From assembly GCF_014645815.1 (NCBI RefSeq), contig NZ_BMML01000002.1, positions 62,001 through 126,000 on the forward strand: a stretch of 64,000 bases of DNA. Direction: 5' to 3'. Positions 16,808 to 24,229 of this stretch are shown one piece after another. Numbering within the stretch: the stretch's first letter is position 1; the number at the start of each line of letters is the position of its first letter. The translations under genes and the position numbers were made by a program. This stretch comes from Streptomyces fuscichromogenes (GTDB lineage Bacteria; Actinomycetota; Actinomycetes; Streptomycetales; Streptomycetaceae). The notes under the pieces are model-generated. The model was not told the origin of the DNA. It saw only the letters and a list, made by a program, of their open reading frames with translations, and did no database searches.

Positions 16808-17823
16808 TGCTCGTCGGCGTCTGCGACTTTCCAGGCAGCTACGCTTTCCCCCCTGCCGGATACGGCGGGATCGAACGATGGCTATGGGCGGTCGCAGTAG
16901 GTGCCCGTGCCGCAGGCGCCGACGTACACCTACTGGGCCCAGGCTGGCTTTCTGAGCTGGACGCCGAATGGGTCCGCAAGCCGGTCCGTCTCGAAGACGT
17001 CAACGCGGGTTCGCTGGCCGAGCGCGAGCTCGAAGCAGCCCGCTACGACCTTCTGATCGTTGGCCACGAGTATCCGTCTCTGCCGGCCTGGGTACGTACC
17101 TGGAGCCAGCTGGACTGTGACGTGGCCACGTTCCAGCACTCTCCCGACTTCCGGCACGCCGAATCCGCATTCGACGGCAAACGGTCACGCCTCTACTGCT
17201 ACTCGCCCGAGATGGTCGAGCGATATGCAGCCCACCAGCCCTTGTCGGAACTGGCTGTCCACCTCGGCCTCAATGAGGAGGAGTCGTCAGCCGTCAAGGG
17301 GCAGGACCTGGTATGGCTCGGGCGTATAGACGAGGAGAAGGCACCTCACCTCGCAGTCAGAGCGGCTCAGATACTCGGCCGCCGAATCCGAATCGTCGGT
17401 CCCGTCTTCAACGAGGACTACGTGCGCAGCCACGAGAAGGTCTTCGCCGCAGACCATGTGGAGTGGGTCGGCGAACTCGGCGGCCATGCCAAGACAGCTG
17501 CTATCAGCGATGCTTCCGTGTTCGTCTACACCTACGAGCGGGCCTATGTGGAAGCGGGTGCAGCCGTCTTCGGTGAGTCCCTCCGGGCGGGGACGCCTAT
17601 GGCCGCGCTGACCTGGCGGGAGGGGACCTGCGCTCAAGCGGCACTCTGCGACCGCACCGGAGCGACGGCAGCCGTACCGCCTGACGCCGACGACGAGACG
17701 GCCTCCGTGGCCCTCGCCGAGGCGATCGAACGAGCTACCGTGCTGGACTACGCCGAGGTACAGTCCGTCGGCCAGCACCGCTTCGACCCAAGGCGGCACT
17801 TCGAGGCCATGGCGGCACGCTGA
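16807..17823 (+). CDS. GT4-type glycosyltransferase
   Basis: 338-aa glycosyltransferase of GT-B fold, family 4-like. The N-terminal half carries PPAGYGGIERWLWAVAVGAR, the usual acceptor-side motif of GT4 enzymes. The donor half has DLVWLGRIDEEKAPHLAVRA (about 165-184) and E-x7-E-like VEAGAAVFGESLRAGTPMAA. It transfers a nucleotide-activated sugar, probably to a small molecule given the context. There is no membrane segment. The start is GTG overlapping the preceding TAG by one base, and the stop overlaps the next ATG (TGATG). The sugar and acceptor are unknown. Confidence 0.8.
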   Translation: MLVGVCDFPGSYAFPPAGYGGIERWLWAVAVGARAAGADVHLLGPGWLSELDAEWVRKPVRLEDVNAGSLAERELEAARYDLLIVGHEYPSLPAWVRTWSQLDCDVATFQHSPDFRHAESAFDGKRSRLYCYSPEMVERYAAHQPLSELAVHLGLNEEESSAVKGQDLVWLGRIDEEKAPHLAVRAAQILGRRIRIVGPVFNEDYVRSHEKVFAADHVEWVGELGGHAKTAAISDASVFVYTYERAYVEAGAAVFGESLRAGTPMAALTWREGTCAQAALCDRTGATAAVPPDADDETASVALAEAIERATVLDYAEVQSVGQHRFDPRRHFEAMAAR

Positions 17824-18857
17824 TGCCGACCGAGCCGATCACGCAGCAGATAGCAACTGCTCTTCGGCAAGTCCTCGGCCAGAACTGGCAGTTCACGATC
17901 AATGGCGAAGAACTTGAGGTCCGTCATCGCCACTGCGGAACGCCTTATACACCACCCCGCCGATCACCATCCTGGGCCGAGATCCTGTCGACCCTGGAGG
18001 ACGCCTTCGCTGCACGAGGTGTCCGCCGCGACGCGTGTATCCCACTTCGCTGGGGACGAGAAACCGAGTTGGCGATATCGGCGGTCCAAGCTCTTGATCC
18101 TCTCCTCAAGGACGGCCGTCCCATGACATACCGGAGCGGGTTCCTCCCTCAACCGGTTGTCAGGTTCACAGGCGAACGTGGCGACGACGGAGAACTCCTC
18201 GACGGCTACCTGACGTCCTTCGTCAACGTGTCACGCGTGCAAGCGATTCAGAGTATCGACGAGTACGCGGTCGCCCTGGACGACTGGCTCTATGTTCTCT
18301 CACGGCTCGGATTCCACGCCCGGCATATAAGTCTCCACGGCCAGCTCAAGGTCTGGCACCGTCGGCAGGTGGCCGGAGTGACTCTCATGTTCCGGCACAT
18401 GGATCTCATCCTCGGTGACATCGTGCTCCTCTGGAACATCTGGAACCCGCAGCGCATGGCGGTCGACCTCGGCACGGGCCTTGAACGCTTGGCCTGGGCA
18501 CGGACGCTCCAGGATTGGAATGAACTGATCTTCGGACGTCTCGCTGGAGCCGCATCCCGCTCTACCTTGGACGCACTGCGGACGGCGACGCTCCTGATCG
18601 GCAACGGCATCATGCCCGCAGCACGCGGGGCGGGTGGGGTAACTCGTCGGGTCCTTGGCGCCCTGGACCGTGAGTGCGTAAGGCTTGGGGTGAGCGCTGC
18701 GGTTCGGTCATCACATGCGTATTGGTCGTCGATTACGACGCTCCGTGTCCCCTGGCCGGTCATCGTCGCCGTGATCGAACGGGAGATCACCGACCGGCCC
18801 CTGCATACGGTGGGCTGGCGCAAATGCCACGACGAACCATCCGCCGCCCACACCTAG
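17823..18857 (+). CDS. Stand-alone alanyl-tRNA synthetase core-like protein
   Basis: 344-aa protein whose second half resembles the AlaRS catalytic and helical domains. IVLLWNIWNPQRMAVDLGTG then LERLAWA (200-227) parallels the AlaRS E-x-W-N-x-V-F...D-T-G-M-G-L-E-R-L segment. TLLIGNGIMPAARGAGGVTR then RVLGAL (256-280) parallels the A-D-G-V-x-P-x-N-x-G-R-G-Y-V-L-R-R segment. LPQPVVRF (108-115) fits the motif-2 strand. The editing, C-Ala and zinc domains are absent, and the N-terminal 100 residues are divergent. It could activate an amino acid, or use aminoacyl-tRNA or an adenylate as a ligase. The assignment is from motif reading only. Confidence 0.6.
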   Translation: MPTEPITQQIATALRQVLGQNWQFTINGEELEVRHRHCGTPYTPPRRSPSWAEILSTLEDAFAARGVRRDACIPLRWGRETELAISAVQALDPLLKDGRPMTYRSGFLPQPVVRFTGERGDDGELLDGYLTSFVNVSRVQAIQSIDEYAVALDDWLYVLSRLGFHARHISLHGQLKVWHRRQVAGVTLMFRHMDLILGDIVLLWNIWNPQRMAVDLGTGLERLAWARTLQDWNELIFGRLAGAASRSTLDALRTATLLIGNGIMPAARGAGGVTRRVLGALDRECVRLGVSAAVRSSHAYWSSITTLRVPWPVIVAVIEREITDRPLHTVGWRKCHDEPSAAHT

Positions 18858-18870
18858 ACCCGTGAGCCGG

Positions 18871-19068
18871 TCACTCCACGACGTCGGCCACGAACCTGCT
18901 CCACGTCGCGGTCGAGACGCTCAGGTGAGGACCGGCGGGCCGCTTGGAATCGCGTATGAGCACCCCTATCCGGCCAAAAGCCGCCTCAAGACACTCTGTT
19001 TCGTTTGCTCCACTGTGTGACGACTTGAACCATCTGGGCTCTTCGGTAACTCCGCCGACGACGGGCAT
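18871..19068 (-). CDS. DUF397 protein
   Basis: 65-aa DUF397-family protein. The hallmark W-x-K-S-S-x-S is present as RWFKSSHSGANETECLEAAF, followed by VLIRDSKRPAGPHLSVSTATWSRFV. DUF397 proteins are encoded next to XRE/DUF5753 regulators in Streptomyces (WhiJ-like and related systems) and are thought to work with them. It follows the XRE gene without a gap on the same strand. It is convergent with the AlaRS-like gene, 13 bp away. Confidence 0.9.
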   Translation of the reverse strand: MPVVGGVTEEPRWFKSSHSGANETECLEAAFGRIGVLIRDSKRPAGPHLSVSTATWSRFVADVVE

Positions 19069-19917
19069 TCACAGCTCCTTATGGACGCGTTCGATCACGG
19101 ACGAGGAAGCCTCCATGTCCAACGCTTGGGCGCGAAGGTACTCGAACGCAAGTTTGTAGCGGTCAAGTTCCTCGTCCTTCTCAAGAAATAGTGAGCCGGT
19201 GTGGAAATCGACGTACACCACGTCGAGAGCTGGCTCGGTCCCGCCGATGATGACGAAGCTGCCCAGGGCGGCGGCATGGGCCCCCTTGGAGAAGGGCAGC
19301 ACCTGGAGCGTGATGGCGGGCGACTCGTTCGCTTCGAGGAGCCGGTCGAGCTGTTCTTTCATGATCTGCGGTGACCCGACGACTCGGCGGATCACGGACT
19401 CGTCGAGAATCGCCCAGAGCCGCAACGGCCTGGGTGCCCGGTTGAGGATCTCCTGCCGCTTCATGCGGATGTCGACCAGTCGCTCGATCTCCCCTGACTC
19501 CAGAGGGATCTCGTTGGCCCGCTGCAGCGCGGTGCTGTAGGCGCGGGTCTGCAGAAGACCGGGGACGTAGACGCAGGAGAAGTGGCTTTCGCTCACCGCT
19601 TCGTCCTCAAGGGTGAGCAGCAGGTTCATGCTCTCCGGGATGGAATCGGCGAGGGAACTCCACCAGCCCTGTTGCTTGGCGTCCTTGGCCAGTCCGACGA
19701 TCGCTTGCCGCTCGGCATCGGTTGCGCCGTACTCCCGGCACAGCGCATCGACGACGATCCACTTGACCGGCCCGGACTGCGTCTCGTACCGGCTGACCGT
19801 GGCCTTGGAGACGCCGACGAGCCCGCCGGCCTCTTCCAGTGTTAGGCCCTTGCGGGCCCGTAACTTGCGCATCATCACGCCAAGTTGGCGGCGGCGGGTG
19901 GTGGTCCGCTCGACCAT
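19069..19917 (-). CDS. XRE regulator with DUF5753 (WhiJ-like)
   Basis: 282-aa DNA-binding protein. The helix-turn-helix is at residues 10-65 (LGVMMRKLRARKGLTLEEAG, VSKATVSRYETQSGP). The DUF5753 region follows, with VYVPGLLQTRAYSTAL, RLVDIRMKRQEIL, LWAILDESVIRRVVG and VLPFSKGAHAAALGSFVI. It partners the DUF397 gene directly downstream and faces the ATPase gene across a shared promoter region. Such trios act in developmental or antibiotic regulation. The sequence gives no specific target. Confidence 0.9.
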   Translation of the reverse strand: MVERTTTRRRQLGVMMRKLRARKGLTLEEAGGLVGVSKATVSRYETQSGPVKWIVVDALCREYGATDAERQAIVGLAKDAKQQGWWSSLADSIPESMNLLLTLEDEAVSESHFSCVYVPGLLQTRAYSTALQRANEIPLESGEIERLVDIRMKRQEILNRAPRPLRLWAILDESVIRRVVGSPQIMKEQLDRLLEANESPAITLQVLPFSKGAHAAALGSFVIIGGTEPALDVVYVDFHTGSLFLEKDEELDRYKLAFEYLRAQALDMEASSSVIERVHKEL

Positions 19918-20008
19918 GTGACTCCTTCGTCCACGCCGGGAATGGCCCGGTGATCGCCCTCAGGCTAGGCAGCAGCGAACTGACTGACCACTAGATTCAC
20001 TCGATGGA

Positions 20009-20043
20009 TTCTCGTGAGAAGTTACACAGGGAGATTTCTCTGT
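20009..20043. promoter_or_regulatory. Candidate operators in the XRE/ATPase divergent region
   Basis: A perfect inverted repeat TTCTC-GT-GAGAA lies at 20009-20020. A second imperfect palindrome, ACAGGGAGATTTCTCTGT, lies at 20026-20043. They sit about 100 bp from the XRE start and 90 bp from the ATPase start. Binding by the DUF5753 regulator is a guess from position. Confidence 0.45.
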
Positions 20044-20130
20044 GCCATTCTCGCTTACGGATGGCTACGCGCTGCAGCCGTACGGATACGGCAGGCGCAG
20101 CACGCGTGTGGCCGGGAGGGAGGAACCGGC

Positions 20131-20754
20131 ATGTCTGACTGCAAGGTCCCTGAGCCCCGACTCCGCTGTGTCCTGCCCTTCGAGGCGGCGCCGGCGGAGG
20201 TGCGCTCGCTTCGGAGAGCTGCGGTTCATCAGCTGACTAGATGGGGTCTGCCCGAGGCCGCCGACGAGGCTGGGCTGCTTGTGACCGAGTTGGCGACGAA
20301 CGTTGTCAAGCACGTAGGTGAGGGCGCGTCGGCGACCCTGATCCTCGAACGGAGAGGTGGGCGGCTGAGGGTGGAAGTTCACGACAAGAGCCGTACGGTC
20401 CCGGTCCTCAAGCCGGGGGAGTGTGACGAGGAGTGCGGCCGAGGCCTGCATCTCCTCGCGGCATTCGCGTTGGACTGGGGAACCGTTCTGGCTGCAGTCG
20501 GCAAATCGGTTTGGTGCGAGATTGCGCTCGGCATGGAGGGGGGCTGCCGCCGCATCGAACGGGCGGCCGAAGTGCTGGACGGCTACAAGGCCGGTGGCGT
20601 GGGCTGTCACGGGAGGGTGCGGGGAGCCGGCCTTGAAGAGTCGGCGATCGAGTTGATCGCTGACCTGCTTCATTGGTCCGCCGCCCGCGGCCACGACCCG
20701 GACGACGTTCTCGACCAGGCTCAGATGCGCTACGAGGCAGAGACTGCAGCGTAA
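20131..20754 (+). CDS. ATP-binding protein, anti-sigma-factor kinase-like
   Basis: 207-aa HATPase_c-type protein of the RsbW/SpoIIAB-like group abundant in Streptomyces. The N-box is LLVTELATNVVKHV (about 52-65) and the G-box is EECGRGLHLLAAFALDWG (about 103-120). The C-terminal 75 residues are an extra helical extension with no motif. The start at 20131 follows GGGAGGGAGG with 7-bp spacing. Genes of this type commonly lie beside DUF397/XRE pairs, as here, and form a three-gene regulatory unit. The cognate sigma or partner is unknown. Confidence 0.85.
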   Translation: MSDCKVPEPRLRCVLPFEAAPAEVRSLRRAAVHQLTRWGLPEAADEAGLLVTELATNVVKHVGEGASATLILERRGGRLRVEVHDKSRTVPVLKPGECDEECGRGLHLLAAFALDWGTVLAAVGKSVWCEIALGMEGGCRRIERAAEVLDGYKAGGVGCHGRVRGAGLEESAIELIADLLHWSAARGHDPDDVLDQAQMRYEAETAA

Positions 20755-20784
20755 GCAACTGCCAGTCTCTCGTCCGTACCCTGA

Positions 20785-21789
20785 TCACAGTGTTGCGCGG
20801 ATGCGGAGCAGTGTGCCCGCGTCGTCCACGGCTCCGTGTTCATGGAGCTCCAGTGCCATGCGGACGACGTTCTGATGACTCTGATCCCGTCCGTAGATGT
20901 GGATCAGGTTGTCAGCCAGTTCCCGATCCTGCTGGTGGCGGAGCAAGCACACCAGTGTCGCGATCTCCACGTGACTCAGTGTGTGCACTGTGTGATACAG
21001 GAGAGCCAACGGGCTGCCTTGCCGGCCGCTTGCCTGAAGGGCGCCAGCCTTGGCGGCAATGTTCCGGGCGGCATGCTCGTCCGAGGCGCTCCGCTGCCGG
21101 TCCCCTTGCTGACGGGGGACCGGCAGCGCACTCGGCTCATTTGTTGCGACTGTTGCCGGACCAGATCCCGGGCCGGCGTGCCTCGCCGACCGTGAGGCGA
21201 GGAGTCTGAGTCGCGCATTTTCGTTCCTGAGCCGGTCAATCTCGATCTCGGAGTCGTCGCGGAGCTGTTTCAGGCGACCCCTCTGCGGCTCCAGCTCGTC
21301 GCTCGCCACCTCCGTTCCCTGGGGGTGACGAGCGAGATGCGTGGTCGTGGCCGAGGATGGCCGAGCTTCCGTGAGGGCGTCGCCCGCAGATTCTGTCCTC
21401 AGCTTCTCCAGTTCGGCGCGCAGGGCCACGCAGTTGTCGCAGTGGTCCGCGTTCGCTCGCTGCCGAAGCTCACGCAGGTCGGCGAACGTGACGTCGACTT
21501 GGGAGCCGCTGCTTGCGTCCGCGCAGGATGACGCGTGTATCTGTTCAAGGAGCTCCAGCGCTGGAACGGATTTTCCGCTGAGGAATCGCGACAGTGACGT
21601 CTCGGAAATTCCGAGACGCTTTGCCGCTTGCGCCTGAGTCGGATCGGGAATGTCTTTCTTTGTTCTACTTTCACCCGTCAGGTGACAACAGAGCTGCTGG
21701 AGCTGCAGAGCCAGCTCCCGCTTCCCTGGCGGAACGTCACTGCCGATGGCCTTCCGCGCCCACGTGTGACCAGGGCTGCCATATGTCAT
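20785..21789 (-). CDS. XRE-type HTH protein with coiled coil
   Basis: 334-aa cytosolic protein. An N-terminal helix-turn-helix (TQAQAAKRLGISETSLSRFL, SGKSVPALELLEQI, about 50-85) is followed by a CDNCVALRAELEKLRTE zinc-ribbon/coiled-coil start, a second coiled coil (LEPQRGRLKQLRDDSEIEID, RLRNENARLRLL) and a helical C-terminal domain (LALLYHTVHTLSHVEIATLV, DNLIHIYGRDQSHQNVVRMA). The last segment looks like a regulatory or oligomerisation module. It lies immediately left of the defence-like genes and is transcribed away from them, so it may regulate them; that is inference. The promoter side is the AT-richer spacer 21790-22089. Confidence 0.75.
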   Translation of the reverse strand: MTYGSPGHTWARKAIGSDVPPGKRELALQLQQLCCHLTGESRTKKDIPDPTQAQAAKRLGISETSLSRFLSGKSVPALELLEQIHASSCADASSGSQVDVTFADLRELRQRANADHCDNCVALRAELEKLRTESAGDALTEARPSSATTTHLARHPQGTEVASDELEPQRGRLKQLRDDSEIEIDRLRNENARLRLLASRSARHAGPGSGPATVATNEPSALPVPRQQGDRQRSASDEHAARNIAAKAGALQASGRQGSPLALLYHTVHTLSHVEIATLVCLLRHQQDRELADNLIHIYGRDQSHQNVVRMALELHEHGAVDDAGTLLRIRATL

Positions 21790-22089
21790 GTCTCAGTCAT
21801 CCCTTGCGCTCCGCGGCCCTGCTGCCGGTTCAGGCTGCTGCTGTGTCATCGATTGTGCCGTAAGGAGCGTGAGGTGCGCTTGCTGTTTTTGTCGCAAGAG
21901 GCGCATCCTTGACTCCTTCCTGATCGCTGGTGCAAGAATCTTCGTAGGCAATCATTCGTGACGTCAAAGTCGCGTAGCGGGGGGCTTGTTGCGTCTAAAG
22001 ATGTGCTTTATGCATGCTTTAAACGCGACTTGCTTTGTTGGCGGCTTATGTGCGCCTTCGCCGTTTGGCAGATTCTGGAGGATCAGCAG
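21790..22089. other. AT-richer divergent spacer before the defence-like genes
   Basis: 300 bp that are distinctly less GC-rich than the surroundings. The inverted repeat AAGTCGCGT (21967-21975) / ACGCGACTT (22023-22031) encloses several CTTTA/TAAAG words. This region probably carries the promoters of both the XRE gene and the operon starting at 22090. The upstream in-frame extension of the next ORF is rejected because GGAGG lies just before the ATG at 22090. Confidence 0.45.
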
Positions 22090-22779
22090 ATGACGCTGCC
22101 GTCGTGGCAGAGCGAGGACCTGGGAAGCATGGCGCGTACGGCCTTGTGGCTTCTCCAGGTGGTGGGGGTAGGCGAGAGGTTCAAGAAGGTGGAGCTGCGG
22201 GAGGCGTTTCCGGACGTCGCGCAGATCGACCGGCGGTTGCGCGGCCTCCGGGACTACGGCTGGAAGATCGATACGAGCCGTGAAGACCCGACGCTGACGC
22301 AGCAGGAGCAGCGTTTCGTCGCCGCGGGTGCCGAGGTATGGCTGCCTGGACAGGCCAAGGCTCCCAAGCACAAGGCGAGTATCACGACGTCTCAGAGGTC
22401 CAAGATCCTCGCGGATGACAACTACATGTGCCGGTCGTGCGGAATCACAGCCGGTGAGGCCTACGAGGACACCGTTACCCCGGCCGTGCTGAATGTGGCC
22501 CGGCGCAAGGTGGTGCTGCCGGACGGTTCCGTCGGCTACCAGACCGTGACGGAGTGCAAGCGGTGCGGTGTGGGGAGCGGTGAGCGGACGGTCGAGTTGG
22601 CGCAGGTGCTGGCGGAGGTCCGCGCTCTCTCTCCGATGGAACGGCAGGTGCTCACCAGCTGGATTGAGGCTGACCAGCGCACACTCGGAGTGCTGGAAAG
22701 GGCGTGGGGCACCTACCGGAGTCTCCCCGCGGATTCGCGCAAGGTCGTGGCCGCCGAACTGGCCGACGACAACGACTGA
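22090..22779 (+). CDS. Winged-helix and zinc-ribbon (HNH-like) protein
   Basis: 229-aa protein. The N-terminal half reads as a winged helix (RTALWLLQVVGVGERFKKVE, LREAFPDVAQIDRRLRGLRD, YGWKI). The second half begins ITTSQRSKILADDNYMCRSC and later has TECKRCGVGSGE, two CxxC pairs spaced like the zinc knuckles of HNH proteins. The His-His/Asn catalytic triad is not obvious, so nuclease activity is uncertain. It is the first gene of a set with the ParB-like and SNF2 genes (19-bp gap, then 4-bp overlap). It may give DNA recognition for the module. GGAGG sets the start. Confidence 0.6.
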   Translation: MTLPSWQSEDLGSMARTALWLLQVVGVGERFKKVELREAFPDVAQIDRRLRGLRDYGWKIDTSREDPTLTQQEQRFVAAGAEVWLPGQAKAPKHKASITTSQRSKILADDNYMCRSCGITAGEAYEDTVTPAVLNVARRKVVLPDGSVGYQTVTECKRCGVGSGERTVELAQVLAEVRALSPMERQVLTSWIEADQRTLGVLERAWGTYRSLPADSRKVVAAELADDND

Positions 22780-22798
22780 CACGGGAGCGGAGACAACG

Positions 22799-24229
22799 AT
22801 GATGCGAGAGTTTGCCCCGCCGCCGAGGGCGGATGAGTTCAGTGAACGGATCAAAACGAAGGTGCGGGAGGTCCGCGACGCCGGCGGCACCCGCGAAACC
22901 GTGACGGTCGACTGGAACGAGCAGCAGGCCCACGTCGAGGTCATCGACCTCCCGCTCAACAGTCTGTACTTCAACCCCGGCACACACCGGATTCGTGCCC
23001 AGCGTAGCCACGACCCCGTCCGGGACGAGGGGTTGGACAAGGATCCGTGGAGCACGGAGAGCCAGGACTACCTGGGGTTCCTCCTCCAGGCCTCGCCGGC
23101 CGACCCCAGCCTTCGCGACCCGGACTTCGACGCCCTCTTGGACAGCCTCAAGCAGTTCGGGCAGAACGATCCCGGCCTGGTCACCCACCACGGCATCCTG
23201 GTCAACGGCAACACGAGGGCTTGCGCCCTGCGGAAGCTGGGTGTGCAGTCGATGCGGGTCGGGGTGTTGCCTGAGTCGTTCACCTGGGCCGATGTCAACG
23301 CTGTCGAGCTGTCCTTGCAGCTCCGCAAGGATCACCGCAGGGACTACACCTTCATCAACCGCGCGCTCGCGCTGGAGGAGCAGGCCGCTCTCGGGCGGAC
23401 CCCGGAGCAGATCGCCAAGGCTTTCCGGATCCAGGTGAAGACGTACCACCAGGAGCGCTGGATCCTGACGACGATTCGGGAGCTGATCGACCGCAGCGCG
23501 AGCGGCGGGGGTTCGAAGCTGCGCCTTGTCGACTGGGAAGGAGCCCAGGAACGCCTGAAGGAACTGCACAGGCTCTACATGAAGCTGGAGTCGGTTGACC
23601 GCGACCAGGCCGAAGTGCTCAAGGAATGGCGGTTGGCGGCCATCCTTCTGGACTTCTCCAAGACGGATGTGCGACACATTGACGAGGACTTCCTCAAGGA
23701 GGGGCTTGGCGACATGCTCCCCGCCGCAGAGGCTTCGGGCCCCACGGTGCCTGAGGCCGCAGGGATAGCCATTCCCGGCCTGGGGCTTACTGTCCCGGCG
23801 GCCTCCTCCGCCGTCTCGGAGGCGCGCGCGCTGAACGACCGGCTTCTTCGGGCCAAAGCCGCGGTGGCCACCGGCAACCCTGGTCTCGCGGACAGCGGAA
23901 AGGCCGAGAAGCAGGAAGTGATCACTAAGGCGGAGAAGGCCTTCGACAAGGCCATCGAGGCGGCCGGCCGGAGTGCCCGCTTGCGCAAGCGTAAGCAGCT
24001 CGCTCCCGCCCGGCTTGCCGAGGCGTGCGCCAGCATCGACCAGTGTGTGGCCGACCTTGTGCAGGCACGGTCTTCTCGCAGTCTGGACGAGGAAGCGTTC
24101 GACGATGCCGTCCTCAAGCTCCGCAGCAGCCTGCGCAAGCTGGCGCAGCAGGCGGGCCGGGGTATGCCTGACCCCGGTGACGGGGTTGCCTGGCTGCTCG
24201 AAGCCGCGACGGTGGAGCCCACGGTATGA
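22799..24229 (+). CDS. ParB/Srx-fold-like protein
   Basis: 476-aa protein. Residues 45-150 match a ParB-type N-terminal domain: LPLNSLYFNPGTHRIRAQ, DFDALLDSLKQFGQNDPGLV, then HGILVNGNTRACALRKLG, where NGNTRACAL replaces the ParB G-x-x-R-R box. A helical region with EEQAALGRTPEQIAKAFRIQ (HTH-like, about 200-220) follows. The C-terminal third is an Ala/Lys-rich helical region, probably coiled (EKQEVITKAEKAFDKAIEAA). This fold occurs in plasmid partition proteins, nucleases and the DUF262-type restriction subunits. Here the context favours a nucleotide- or DNA-sensing subunit of a defence module. GGAG precedes ATGATG; the stop overlaps the helicase start (ATGA). Confidence 0.7.
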   Translation: MMREFAPPPRADEFSERIKTKVREVRDAGGTRETVTVDWNEQQAHVEVIDLPLNSLYFNPGTHRIRAQRSHDPVRDEGLDKDPWSTESQDYLGFLLQASPADPSLRDPDFDALLDSLKQFGQNDPGLVTHHGILVNGNTRACALRKLGVQSMRVGVLPESFTWADVNAVELSLQLRKDHRRDYTFINRALALEEQAALGRTPEQIAKAFRIQVKTYHQERWILTTIRELIDRSASGGGSKLRLVDWEGAQERLKELHRLYMKLESVDRDQAEVLKEWRLAAILLDFSKTDVRHIDEDFLKEGLGDMLPAAEASGPTVPEAAGIAIPGLGLTVPAASSAVSEARALNDRLLRAKAAVATGNPGLADSGKAEKQEVITKAEKAFDKAIEAAGRSARLRKRKQLAPARLAEACASIDQCVADLVQARSSRSLDEEAFDDAVLKLRSSLRKLAQQAGRGMPDPGDGVAWLLEAATVEPTV

